Below, piece after piece: positions 20,116-31,866 of a stretch of 64,000 bases of DNA (position 1 is its first letter; every line of letters begins with the position of its first letter). Made by a program: the position numbers and the translations under genes. This DNA is from Echinarachnius parma (lineage: Eukaryota; Echinodermata; Echinoidea; Clypeasteroida; Echinarachniidae), in assembly GCA_037951105.1 (NCBI GenBank), contig JBAMJV010011101.1, positions 1 through 64,000 of the forward strand. Direction: 5' to 3'. A model generated the notes under the pieces. It worked only from the letters and a program-made list of their open reading frames with translations. It did no database searches and was not told the DNA's origin.

Positions 20116-23100
20116 ATGGGATGTTCTCAGTCTAAAGTTGTCCCGTTGCATCCTGGGCAGCCAACCAGTGGCAGGGGAATTCCCAAGAAGCGTTTCAAAA
20201 TTTTCCGGAAGAACAACCGGGTAAATATATAATAGTGTAAAAAGTGTAACAAAAACAATTTGTTTTTGTGCGTAAAGTCATGGAATGTATGTATATATTT
20301 CAAAAACAATATTATGTTAAAACAAGCAGCCGAAGATAGTGAATTAATATTACCAGTTTTCTTTGATTTATTCTCCCATATTTTTTCTTTATAAGTCTTC
20401 TTTTAATATACTTAAGTTTTTATAGTGAAGTCTATATTAAATCTGAAATGTTTTAACATGTTTTGCATAATAATTGTCTTCCTCCCCTTTGTTTTAAAAT
20501 GTTTTCTTTGAGATTATTCGGTTTTTGTTAATGTTAATGAACTGAAATATAATTTATATTAAATATTTGTCTCTATTTTATTCACAACTTTTTCAGGTTT
20601 CTCCGTTACCTGTCGCCCAGCAGCTGGAAGGCGGAGTTATCTCCCCGCGACCAAAAGCAGCGCCTCTGATTGGTCAGTGGGTTGGTGTCGACACAGTACT
20701 TGAATCTGTTTCCGATGTCAAAGTGGGCGTGACAGCGGACAGCAAAGTAGCCAATCAGAATAGTTCTGACGCTACCTTTGCAGAACGCACAGAAACTCAA
20801 GAGAGTGCCACCGACATAGGTTTGTAGACTCAAGGATTCATTCACTTTATACACATTTTCCAAAAGTTATATTTGAGACGTCAATCATAATTTAGGAGAA
20901 AGATTGTTCTGAATGATATATAAAGATTCCATAAAAAAAAACCACTGTTACTGAATAAGGGTGAAAATTAATGTCAGATATATTATCTCCATCGCAGTTT
21001 AATATTTAAAGCTTAAATAGTGAAAAGGAATGTTTACTTATGAATACTTAAAAAGGATTGGACACGGAGTTTTGAGTATTGAATGTTGTGCTGTTTATTT
21101 AAAATGTCATGCCTTTTGTGAGTATTTCCCATTATTTGATGTCTACGTTGTCGAAGATGTATATATTCGAATAATTTAAATTCCTTTTAACTCCCAAAAT
21201 CAACTTTCTAATTTCTTAACATCGCAGATGTCATCGATGATAGTTCGGAAAATGGAGCCCTCGATGAGGTCCAGTCCTTGGCAATGCCAGAGGGCGACAA
21301 GGACTACGACATCCTCATCATTGGTGAGTTTCTCATGACACAGGTGTTTAGTCATTGACATATTAAATTCAATATATTTGAGCCAAGTCACTGGAACACC
21401 ATTGAGCAAAACCTGAACAAAATCTTATGTATTGATTATGGTACAAAACAACTTTTTTGTTCAATTCTTGTTGGCGTTTAATGTTATTTGTCTTCACTTA
21501 CATTAATCAATTCGTTTCACGCATCATTTTGATTAATATGGAATTTAATTTGTACGGATCATATTTCATAGTTCTTAATTTATAAACATTGAAAACATGT
21601 GAATATGAGATTTTATACGCATTAATCATTATTCTATTGTTCAATTTCTTTTCTCGAAAAAACCCCAGACCATTCGAGCGAGGAAGAGATCTCGTCCACA
21701 AAAAGTAGTAGCACCATCAACCAATTGGACGATGATGTCCGTGAAATCAAGAAACGACCAGGAGGAATGGCTTTCGATGTCGTTGACGATGACCGTCCAG
21801 TCTCTGTCAAGAGTGATGTTACATTCAGTCGAGGAGGCGTGGCATTCAGTATCGATGCAGACAACCAATCAGCTTCATCTTGCGAACTAATATCATGTGC
21901 AGGAGGTGTGGCCTTCGACGTGGATTTCACCAATGAGGGGCGGGACTACAGTCGACCAATCACGAGTCGCGGAAGAAGAGGCGTGGCATTCGACGTTGAT
22001 TTCACCGATGAGACTCGGGACTGCAGCCGACCAATCACAAGCCGTGGTAGAGGAGGTGTGGCCTTCGACGTTGAGTTCACCAATCGTGATGTGACCCGGG
22101 ACTGCAGTCGACCAATCACGAGTCGTGGTAGAGGAGGTGTGGCATTCGACGTTGATTTCACCGATGAGACTCGGGACTGCAGCCGACCAATCACGAGCCG
22201 TGGTAGAGGAGGTGTGGCCTTCGACGTTGAGTTCACCAATCGTGAAGAGACCCAGGACTGCAGTCGACCAATCACGAGTCGCGGTAGAAGAGATGTGGCA
22301 TTTGACGTTGATTTTGCCGATGAGACCCGGGACTGCAGCCGACCAATCACGAGCCGTGGTAGAGGAGGTGTGGCCTTCGACGTTGAGTTCACCAATCGTG
22401 ATGAGACCCGGGACTGCAGTCGACCAATCACGAGCCGTGGTAGAGGAGGCGTGGCATTCGACGTTGATTTCAGCGATGAAGCTGACATGAGAAGGAGGCA
22501 GACAATTTCTCGACTGACCAATATCCTGGTCAGAGACGACGATAGGTGGATAGAGCGTGACGTCATCAAGCAATGTGATGATGTCAGAGTTGCCAACAAG
22601 GTTCTTGCTATCAGAGTAAGTCTAATACCTGTTTTCCATGGCTAGATTAAAGTTTAGTTATGAATAAAATATTAAAAATCTGTTATTAAACAAGGGAAAC
22701 AGCTACTGATGATTGACTACTAAATTTGACAACTAAATTTGCCACATCGGGCTCAGAAAACAACAATTTGTTTTACAAAACATTGTTAAAAATCAACAGT
22801 AAAAACAGGGAATAACCTACGTGGTTTTTAAAGAAGTTAATCTTATACCAAAGAGTTATGTAAGATACAATAATGAAACTCAAAATACTTTTCTTGTTGG
22901 GCACACTTTGGATTGGTGATGACTTTAATGCGTGAACAAATTATATAGATATTCCATAAAACTATTAAACAAGACTTCATAACATTTTCGTATCACTCTC
23001 TCTGTTTCCAGGACAATGCAATGAGAATGGCAAAACGTGACGCAGAGCTGTCGAAGAAAGAGCGAGAGTTTCACCTGATAACTGCCACCTTGTCTGATGA

Positions 23101-23242
23101 AACCATGAAGGAATTCAACCGCATCCTCAAGAAGGAATCGAGGGCGGGGTCGAGACGAAGTCTATTGAGGCAGGCCCAGTACAGTTCGTGGTTGAAAGGT
23201 CTACTCGAAAAGCCAGTGGTTGATTCATGGTATTGCAACTAG
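20116..23242 (+). CDS. MGCSQS-anchored protein with ten GGVAFDV-type motifs (possible stathmin-domain relative), 5 exons
   Basis: Exons 20116-20220, 20597-20819, 21228-21323, 21669-22615 and 23012-23242 join with matching phases and GT/AG sites into 533 aa. MGCSQS fits N-myristoylation with adjacent Cys palmitoylation, followed by a basic patch (IPKKRFKIFRKNNR), so membrane attachment is likely. Residues ~110-160 are acidic. Residues ~160-415 hold ten G-G-V/M-A-F-D/S-V/I motifs, eight of them in a near-perfect array with SRPITSRG linkers. Exon 5 is a charged helix (AKRDAELSKKEREF) ending LEKPVVDSWYCN. KKRPGGMAFDVV resembles the stathmin N-terminal KRASGQAFELIL, and MGC starts are known in stathmin-domain-containing protein 1, so a tubulin-binding STMND1-like protein is possible. 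This is inference. An imperfect copy of exon 5 follows in the 3' region. Confidence 0.8.
21900..22480 (+). repeat. In-frame 156-bp higher-order coding repeat (75 + 81 bp)
   Basis: Within exon 4, units alternate between a 25-aa VDF-TDE type (75 bp) and a 27-aa VEF-TNR type (81 bp). This gives a 156-bp (52-aa) dimer repeated about three times plus partial copies. Because 156 is a multiple of three and the units are nearly identical, other frames on both strands also stay open for over 200 codons. Confidence 0.9.
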
Positions 23243-23565
23243 AAAAATCCATTACATTTGTAAACCTGGCGGCAAACTTCTGCGAACGATCAACAGTTAT
23301 GAAACCATGAAGGAATTCAACCACATCCTGAAGAAGGAATCTAGGTATGGTTCGAGACGAAGTCTATTGCGACAGGCCCAGTACAGTTCGTGGTTGAAAG
23401 GTCTACTCGAAAAGCCAGTGGTTAATTCATGGTATTGCTAGCAAGAAAACTGCCTGAATTATCGGGAGAGGAACACTGCCACTCCTGGCTGAAGGGGCTA
23501 CTAGAGAAATCCGTTAGAATCGTAGGAAAGGCGGCAAACTTCTTTGAACAATCACCAGTTATTAT
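23243..23565 (+). repeat. Tandem ~203-bp copies of gene-2 exon 5 end in its 3' region
   Basis: GAAACCATGAAGGAATTCAA recurs at 23099 and 23302 (203 bp), and the copy continues to a second AATTCATGGTATTGCTAG. A third, shorter copy starts near 23482 (CTGGCTGAAGGGGCTACT). The copies lie after the stop codon and in a different frame, so they are expected to be 3' UTR. Confidence 0.85.
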
Positions 23566-23676
23566 GTGCAATATCTCATCGGAGCAACGAAAAACAGATC
23601 CTAGACCCTGATCTGCCCCTGAGCCTCTCCTCCTCCTTGAAACCAATCTGAACGTCATGACATTCACATCCTTATA

Positions 23677-24015
23677 TAATAATAATAATATAGAGCACTT
23701 GTAATGCGCCATGACTCTAGTACACTATTCTCAGGCGCAAATATTATTATTACCCCGGTCAACGGATACACACTGCAATCATTCCTGCACATTTTCCACT
23801 CCCTAGGGAGTATTCCAGCCAGTCGCCTATTAGGCGCACACAGTGCTTGGGAAACACGTTCTCATCCTTCCGGGTACCCATTTATACACCTGGGTAGAGA
23901 GCAGCAATTGTGGATAAATTGTCTTGCTGAAGGGCAAACACAGTGGGCGGGGTTCGAACTCGGGATCTCCAGATCGGAAAGCGCGCGCTCTACCAATCTT
24001 GCCACACCACGTCCT
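23677..24015 (-). mobile_element. tRNA-derived SINE
   Basis: On the minus strand a tRNA-like head at about 24015-23940 (GTGGTGTGGCAAGATTGGTA, then GAGTTCGAACCCCGCC, A and B boxes) leads into a body with the conserved TACCCATTTATACACCTGGG / CTTGCTGAAGGGCAAACAC region. It ends in an ATA/TAA-rich tail at ~23680. Tail-like fragments with GCGCTT...TAATGCGC wording are at 26650-26720 and 58060-58120. Confidence 0.75.
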
Positions 24016-24389
24016 CACAACACCACACCACACCACACCACGTCACAACCATGGCGATCTACGGAGAGATACAAGTCTGCAATCTTGAAGTAAGGCGGAG
24101 TGGACTGCACGGGTAGGACCTGACCCTTGCCAACAAGACGGCCATCACAACAATCCAGTAATAGAGGGACATTATTTCGATCTACAGGAGACATGAACGA
24201 ACGAACGAACGAGCTGAAATGGTTCATAAACAAATCAACAGACATAATTGTATTATACTTTCAGACACCACTTGCCCAAAACCTCTGGAAGAAATGGTGT
24301 TGCCATTACTGTAAACATAACATCAGCACCAAAGAAGTCTGCTTAATACAGTGTGAAATGCTAACGGTTATATGAAATCATCATAACAA

Positions 24390-24395
24390 AATAAA
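24390..24395 (+). terminator. Candidate poly(A) signal AATAAA for the MGCSQS-repeat gene
   Basis: AATAAA lies about 1.15 kb downstream of the plus-strand stop codon. It is a plausible cleavage signal but unproven; several similar hexamers exist in this AT-rich spacer. Confidence 0.35.
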
Positions 24396-24504
24396 GAAAC
24401 AAAAACAAATGCATTTATAAAGTTTCAAACTCCTTTTGTTGTGAAGCTTTAAGCGCCTTTTCTGTGTCACATTACATAACAAGTAAGCCAAGTATACAAT
24501 ACAA

Positions 24505-24508
24505 ACAC

Positions 24509-24541
<33 letters not shown>
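24505..24541. repeat. (CA)n microsatellite
   Basis: An ACACAC tract with one CG interruption, in the spacer between convergent genes. Confidence 0.9.
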
Positions 24542-24542
<1 letters not shown>

Positions 24543-24889
24543 GCATACACAAACATGCACGCAAACACCACGATACTCGACTTACTCCTAAACAAACACA
24601 CAAATAACGGGAACAAATATACTTATTAACTTATCACAAAATAAATACAAATGAAAAGTATATGTACGTTTTCCATTTACTTTTATTGAGTTTTCGTAAG
24701 GGAAATCATTGAAAAAAATATATATACATTTGACACTCGTGTTTATTCTAAACAGAAGACTATGATTACAACCAATAAATGGTCAGCAGCTAATCAAGGA
24801 TTCTTACAAACTACACAAAAAGAAAATTTATATTGGATCTTTCCATAAAAAATAGAATGTGAGTGTGTACCAGACACTACTACTTGTAT

Positions 24890-25102
24890 CGTAAACAGGG
24901 GTGACTTTGGCCACTTTTTGAGATAAATGTATTTTCATCAAGCCTCACCTTTTAGAACAAATTTGTTATTGTTTCAAATATATTCTTATAGGGTAATGTA
25001 TAGAATCAGAAATTAGTTTTAAAGATTGAGACTTGATGAAAATACATCCTTCTCAAAAAGTGGCCAAAGTCACCCCGGCAGCCAAAGTCAACCCAGTTTA
25101 CG
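24890..25102. mobile_element. Foldback MITE, 213 bp
   Basis: The left arm CGTAAACAGGGGTGACTTTG...CACTTTTTGAGA and TATTTTCATCAAG pair with the right arm CTTGATGAAAATA...CTCAAAAAGTGGCCAAAGTC...GTTTACG. Flanking GTAT on both sides may be a short target duplication. Confidence 0.8.
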
Positions 25103-25259
25103 GTATATATAATGATGAAACGAGGGATGGAAATAAGGCTACAATAATGGGAATTTAAAGATAACATTGAGCACTGGTTATATAACTTGTTTTACCACAA
25201 CAATTATTCAAGATTTGTGCTGGGTAGTAAATTGAGAGGTCAAAGGGTGTTGAATAAAG

Positions 25260-25353
25260 AGTTGCGATTAACCCAAGTCAGAAAATGCGCTCTCGTGTGC
25301 TAATCTGTTTGGCTCAGATGTGCGTATTTTCCGACTTGCGATTAATCACAACT
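25260..25353. mobile_element. Short foldback element
   Basis: AGTTGCGATTAACCCAAGTC...GAAAATGCGC pairs with the complement at 25320-25353 (GCGTATTTTCCGACTTGCGA, then TTAATCACAACT). Confidence 0.65.
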
Positions 25354-28121
25354 ACCCCCTGGGCCCATAATCATAAAACTGCATTTTAGAAGACAGAGGT
25401 ATGCTCCCAGAGTTCCTTTAAGTTGGTTACAACGGTTTACTTGCATTGTAGGAAATATATGCTTACCCAGATAAGCATAATTACTGACTCAGAAAGTGTA
25501 ATGTAATAGCCCTACCCATCAAAAATAGGACTAGCCAGGAAATAAGCTAGTGTGTTTTTTTATGAATATCAGCCCAGATTACCAGTTTATTTTATTAGAT
25601 TACTCAGCATTATGCATTTCCATTCATATTTGTTTCATAGATGTTATTCATGTTGGTACGGATATTTTGTAAGATATGATTGACTTTAACTGGATTTTGT
25701 TGACATTTTAGCTACCAGAGCTCAATATTATCTTCAATCGTTATCTTAAAAAAGAAATACTCCAAAGAATATGGGAAGGAAATTGATCAACATATTACTA
25801 GTATTGATTATACTTGATAAAAACTTCCTTTGTCTATGTAATACAGTACTTTTGTTTGTCCATGTTGGTGGAAAAGTATGAACTGATACAAGCATAATAA
25901 TAAAAGCAAATCGCATTAACTTTTTTTCAAAATAAGATTTCTTCAAACTTTTCAATTTACAATGTACAAACAAAAACTATTTTCTTATGATAGCTCGTTT
26001 AACCCTTTATACCACACAAGATTGTAGATTTATAATACAAAATAAGATATGATTAGTTACAAATATGAGAACAGGGCGTTCTAAAGTAATAAAGGTGCAA
26101 ACATGCTAGAAAAAATAGAACATTTTGTAATGAGAACAAATTCATAGAAAAGAAAAAAAGTATTGCATTTAAAACTAAGCAAATATCAAAATTATTGGCT
26201 TCATTCAACTTGGGTTTTAACAAACCATTGATCAATAAATGTTGACAAACTTGTCACTTCAAAAGAATTCAATAGAGATTTCATGAATATTGAATCTTGA
26301 ACAAACAAACATATCAAAATTAGAGAACAAATATTGAACTCCAACACATCAAGGTTATTGCTAAACTACTTATTAAATTGTTTTATCATACAACAGCATG
26401 GGATAAGGATTGCATATCTACAACTATAGAAACATTGCAAAGAAAATGAAAGTGTTTGTATTTCTTTATTACTATCAAAGAGTGCATGAAAGTATAATAG
26501 GGTGTATCGGTATTGGGTACCCGGTAGGAGTCTAAACATGTATACAACTGTAACCCGCAGTGTGTGCTTTATGGCTGCTAGAATGCATTGCTCCTAAAGG
26601 GAGTAGAACATGCACATCAAGTGCAAATTGAATGTGAGTGTGGCGAATGATTTGGGTAATAATATCATGGTAAAGCGCTTCGAGATAATGATAAATCATA
26701 TTAGGCGCATTTGAGTATATTACCATCATTATTATTACCACCACCAAATACATTCACAGAATGTAAAACTGTTCGTAAGAGAAGAGAATGTATTCACTAC
26801 ATGTATTTCCTTATGACCTTGTTTGGGCACTGACTAAGTACAGTAATTTTCTGTGAGCTCATCTTTGCAACCAAATTAACGTACTAGGATGATGAATTTC
26901 TCGTTTCATTTCTAAAAGGTGACATGCATTTCAACAACAAATTGGTATAATGACAATACCACATGTTTATAATGGGGGGAAAAAATCCATATTCCTCCCT
27001 AAATAAAAACAAAAAAAATGCCATTGGAATGATACAGGAATCAATGGTCAAATCTTACAGTCAAAATTAATGAGAAGAGTACAATCTTGGTACGATAGAT
27101 TCAAATCATATCATACCCGACTTAATGAAATTGTGACAGGATATTGTCTCAATAATATCGAGAATCAACCTCAATGACATTGTACTTTCGATAGCATAGA
27201 AAAAAGTAAGATTGAATGGAATTTCAATGCAATGGCACCTGATTATGTATGCAATGTGTTACATGTATTATTTTGTTAAAATAAAAAAGAAATGTAAAAC
27301 CCTGTCTTGATGCTGGATAAATAAACAAAATTATGACTTCATGTTTAAGTAATTCTTACAAGTAGTACAATTAACCAGGCATGAAGGAAAATAAGCTAGC
27401 CAAACTTTTAAAGGAAAATGTATAAATATTTGGAAAAAGAAATCTTTCACAAAGATGCTGAGATGATCTATTTCAGGTAGATATTGAGGTTGTTATAACA
27501 TTTTCATCAGGTGATTGAAATTATATATTCCAAATAGTTTGGCACGGATATATTAATTAAAAGTAGATTAATCATTGATATGTTCATTTATAAAAATAGA
27601 TGACAGTAAATCTACTTGGATTTTCACAGAAAATAGGAAAACAAGTTTAAATTATTCAATAAGTGACATTTTTCTTCTATGCACCACCCTGGACAATCTA
27701 AAAGGATTTATCATTACAACAGTAGCCAGCAATAGGAAATATCTGATATAATACTCTTGCTAGAGCAATTAATGTCTAGTCGAATGAACAAAATTCACAC
27801 TTTGAAATAACTCAAATTAACCAATGGCATACAAAGTGAAGAAAACGAGCTAACTTTTGTACCAGCTTTAAACAAATTTATCTTGTAACAACATTTAAAT
27901 GATCAATCCATAAAATGAAGGAAAAAGAGAGATAAATATGAGTACATTTATACCATTCAAATTGTGTCATTAAAGATGTTTTGGTTAAATCAACGAATGA
28001 CACATAAATGCAAACAAATACAGTTAACTTTAGAAATTGTCTGCCAGCTTAAACAAGTATCTCTCTTGCATTCTTATTTACAAAGACTCAAGTTATCTTT
28101 CATCATACTTTACACCACACC

Positions 28122-28431
28122 CAGAGATGCCAACCTTCACAAACCAAAAAAAGTATTCTGAGAGGTAAAAAACAGTATTTTGAACCAAAAAAAAGTATTT
28201 TCCGAGCTGCCAACCTTTAGCGGCAAAAAAACATATTTTTTCGCGAAGCAAATACGTGCAGAAAAAAAACAACTTACGCGCGCGTTAATATAAAAGTTGG
28301 TTCAGTCGATCACACCAGTGTTTGTATGAGTTTGTTCAGTTTATTTATGTTATATCTAAATTATGTATCTGAAGTAATAGTTTATCAGGGTTCAACGTAC
28401 ATTTATTGCCGTTTTCCGATCGTTTCTATAG

Positions 28432-28495
<64 letters not shown>

Positions 28496-28610
28496 ATCGT
28501 TTTTTTTTTTTTTTTTAAGAAAACGTATTTTATTAGGGGAAAATGTACTGCCGTATTTTGCGTGAAAAAACGTAACAAATACGGCAAAAACGGAACGGTT
28601 GGCATCTCTG
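28122..28610. mobile_element. Non-autonomous DNA element (CAGAGATGCCAACC ends) with long A-run
   Basis: Inverted ends CAGAGATGCCAACC / GGTTGGCATCTCTG lie 489 bp apart, with CACACC immediately outside both ends (possible target duplication, shorter than the 8 bp expected for hAT). Subterminal blocks 'AAAAAAGTATTTT' and 'ACGTATTTT' are repeated. The centre is an A-run of more than 50 nt (28437-28493) followed by a T-run. Confidence 0.75.
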
Positions 28611-29490
28611 CACACCATTGAACATTTTGAAAATCAACTTTGATATGTATATTGACGAGTCTCACTGCTTGACATTCAAATTGCGTACAAACCAATCATA
28701 TTGAAGTTACTTTACATAGTAGTTATTCATAATTAACAACCGTACATATCAAATTCTTTTAGCAAAGAAAAATAAAAAGGAACATAGAAACACTAAAATA
28801 AAAAATTAAATCAAATGCAACATATCTGCTTTACCCAAGGCATAACAAAACTAACCTCTTTAGATATTTGATAACTAGATCATAATAATTGACTCATATT
28901 TTGCACATTTTAGTGATTTTTTCTATAATTCTTCAAATTTCAAGAAATAACTGTGTAATCTACATTATTGAGATATAACTTTAAATCATTTTTGTGTTGA
29001 TTCGGTAACGAGTTGTAACTTAGCCTTCTTAATCGATCTTGATAATTCTAAAATACATACATAACAACAGTTCTGTGATGCAGATTCAAATTTACCATTA
29101 CAAACTTTTATCATTTTATCAATACTTATTCATATCAATAGTTAATTTCATATTAATCACAAAAACAAGAGAAAAGAACTTTGTAAATTTTTTCAACTAA
29201 CAAATCAGGAGACTTACTTTTAATATATTTTATACAAAAAAAGCTATAAATTTGAAGTATAAATTTAAGGAAACATTTATAAGCATTACAGCAAACATTT
29301 GTATACAGAAATGCACATTAAAATTGCACATTCAAAGCATTTACTTTGAGTAGATCACTATTACAGTAACTTTTTAAATGTACATGACAATTTTGAACAA
29401 TTTACTGACATTAAGTTGTAATACTCCACATTATCATACATAAAGAAGTATTTATAAATGTACAAGTACAATTGTTTAATTGTGATAAAT

Positions 29491-29738
29491 GTGACCGGCT
29501 ATAGCAAAACCCGGCACTTGTCGGTAATTCCTGTTTTGAAGAAATGGGCATTTTAAGTTCATACAATGTGTGTAAAAGACCTATGATTGTAAATTTTTAA
29601 AAATATCTTCGCCAACTATTGACCAATTAGTTAGAACAAAGCATCAAATGAAAGCCTGAGATGAGGTCATTCTAATGGTATGAACATCTACATTTTGATT
29701 TTTACCGACAAGTGCAGGGTTTTGCTATAGCCGGTCAC
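29491..29738. mobile_element. Complete MITE, TGTGACCGGCTATAGC family
   Basis: Inverted ends GTGACCGGCTATAGCAAAAC...CGGCACTTGTCGGTAA and the complement TACCGACAAGTGCAGGGTTT...TAGCCGGTCAC define a 248-bp element. The target duplication is unclear. Solo ends occur at 7050 and 60529. Confidence 0.85.
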
Positions 29739-31013
29739 AAATGTTAAGAGTGGTTATTGTAACATAAAATGTTTTCTAAGAAATATTTGAGACACCTAAC
29801 TCTGTGTAGCTAATTGTAATACTTATTTGTGCACATTGTACTAGATTCTAGATCTAGTGAGGTAGTTTTGAGACATGTGTCTTACTTCCTTGAAACTATT
29901 TCCAGTTACAAGTAAATATTACTAATCAATTGAAGACAATTTTATTTAAGGTGCAAACGTGCATTTTATTACAGACCCTAGCCAGAGTACTTTGGGAACC
30001 AGTCCTAGTGTGAGTTATTGAGACAAGCTGTTGATATGTCAACCAATAACATCATTCCAATAAAGATATAAACACATTAACATACACAAAATTCTTTGTC
30101 AGCTTATATCTCGTAGTGCGTAAGTCATAAGTGAAGTCTTTATACTCGTATAGAAAATACTTGACAAATATATAGTTGTTAATTATTCTTTTGCTTTATG
30201 AATGAGCTATACAAAAATGTATCATGATATCAATTAAGTATATCAATTGAATTACTTTTCAAGGAATCCACAAGTTTATCAATAATGTTTTGTGAAATTG
30301 TGACCTCTTGGAGTTTAAATGTGCCATCAAAGTAAGGAAAATATATTACTGGCAACATTTTAAATTTTTTTAAATTTTTTACATTCCTTGCTATAATCTA
30401 ACCAGCGCCTCAAAACTAATTTCATCAGATGAACTGACTAAATGTAGTTCTGATTCTACCCTAAATGTACCATTCTGTAATAGGCACTAATTTTGATCAT
30501 GCATATTTTGTTCATCATTTATTTTGTAATTGCTAAAGGAATGTGGATTTCACAATGGTATAGCAACAGAACATGAATGACATCATATACGTAAGTAATT
30601 GCAAATTAAACACGACTCTCCTCTTATTGACATTAAACAAAATTGCTATTCTTCTGAAATACATATCCCAAATCATCAATACCATCCTCAGTTATTTTAC
30701 AAGAAAATGCCACATTTTGGCATACACATAATACACAAAATGATCAACCAGTGTGAAACTGTAAATCAAATAGAAAAACAAAAATCACATAATTTGGCAA
30801 AGACAAAAATTTCAGAATAATTACAGCATTTAGAGTTAATAATAGCACGATGGAACAGAATAAGTGAACAAAATATTTAAATCTTTCTGAAATTTACTAT
30901 AATATCAAAGTTATTATCAATCAAATCTATTTTCTTTTCCCAAACCTCAGTGCCTTCAAGAACTGGTACAGAAATATCATACACAAATACATCATAACAA
31001 ACAAACACATTTA

Positions 31014-31430
31014 TGGTGTGTAGGTTCAACGGTGACAACATTTGACTGAAGATCTGACAGACGAAGTTCAAATCCCAATCATCAGACGCATCATTGTCTT
31101 TTGCCGCACATAAATCAAAGCCCGCTCACTCCAGTTAGTTGCGTGTTTAGGTGCCTCTGTCAATGCTTCCTAGGCAGAAAAGGATTCCACAACAAACTCC
31201 ATTCCTACGATAGGGTGGTGAATAGAGTTCCATGTTTAAGACAGTCGCATGTCATGCACGTTAAAGAACACGGTCTTCTTGAAAAGAGTAGTCCACGTCC
31301 TAGCACATTATATCACAGTCAACGCTGGAGGAGGGACAGAGACGCTAAGCTTCCACACCCAACAAGTACCACGTACGGTCTTCCTGAATCAACCTTCTTC
31401 AAAACTAGTACAAATCTGCTTCCACAATAA
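31014..31430 (+). mobile_element. Probable tRNA-derived SINE
   Basis: GTAGGTTCAACGGTGACAAC followed by AAGTTCAAATCCC looks like a tRNA head with A and B boxes. The body contains CATGCACGTTAAAGAACAC, wording common in marine SINE bodies. The 3' end is not clear. No protein similarity was seen. Confidence 0.5.
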
Positions 31431-31612
31431 ACAAAGTGCACATTCAATGAAACAAGAAATGTTATTCATCACGGTTATATTCACAATGTACATTCACAAA
31501 CAAATATTGAAATGTAAACGAAAAAATCCTCTGCTGTCATTCCTAACTTGCTTCCGATTTTGGAGGAAAGAGCAGATCCTCATGATCATTGCAGAAACAT
31601 GCAACTCCCAGA

Positions 31613-31866
31613 GCGGATGAATACCACTGCGCACTGCAGTGTGAGAAGGCTCTTCTTTCTTGCTCTTTCCATCTCTCCCCTCCTCTCTCTCTTTCCATCT
31701 CTCCTATTCTCTAAGGCCTGTTCACTCCTCCTCCTCCATCGGATGAATACCACTGCACACTGCAGTGTGAGAAGGCTCTTCTTTCTTGCTCTTTCCATCT
31801 CTCCCCTCCTCTCTCTCTCTCCATCTCTCCTATTCTCTAAGGCCTGTTCACTCCTCCTCCTCCTCC
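31613..31866. repeat. 126-bp tandem duplication spanning the eEF2K stop codon
   Basis: GGATGAATACCACTGC begins at 31614 and again at 31740. Each unit ends in CTGTTCACTCCTCCTCCTCC, which in the upstream-most copy encodes the Glu-rich C-terminus and TGA stop of eEF2K. The second copy lies in the 3' UTR. Confidence 0.9.

Larger units (their letters stand above)
23566..31847. other. Intergenic spacer between convergent genes
   Basis: No coding exon is recognised. Contents: a SINE, a poly(A) signal candidate, CA repeat, two foldbacks, a hAT-like MITE (28122), a TGTGACCGG MITE (29491), a second SINE (31014) and long AT-rich stretches. 25.4-28.1 kb and 29.8-31.0 kb hold nothing I can name. The eEF2K 3' UTR must lie at the right-hand end, but its poly(A) site cannot be chosen among many TTTATT hexamers. 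Confidence 0.6.

Noticed and set aside
21893-22599. Two long antisense reading frames (over 200 codons) across gene-2 exon 4
   Set aside because: The 156-bp repeat is a multiple of three, so open frames propagate on both strands. No splice logic or protein character supports them.
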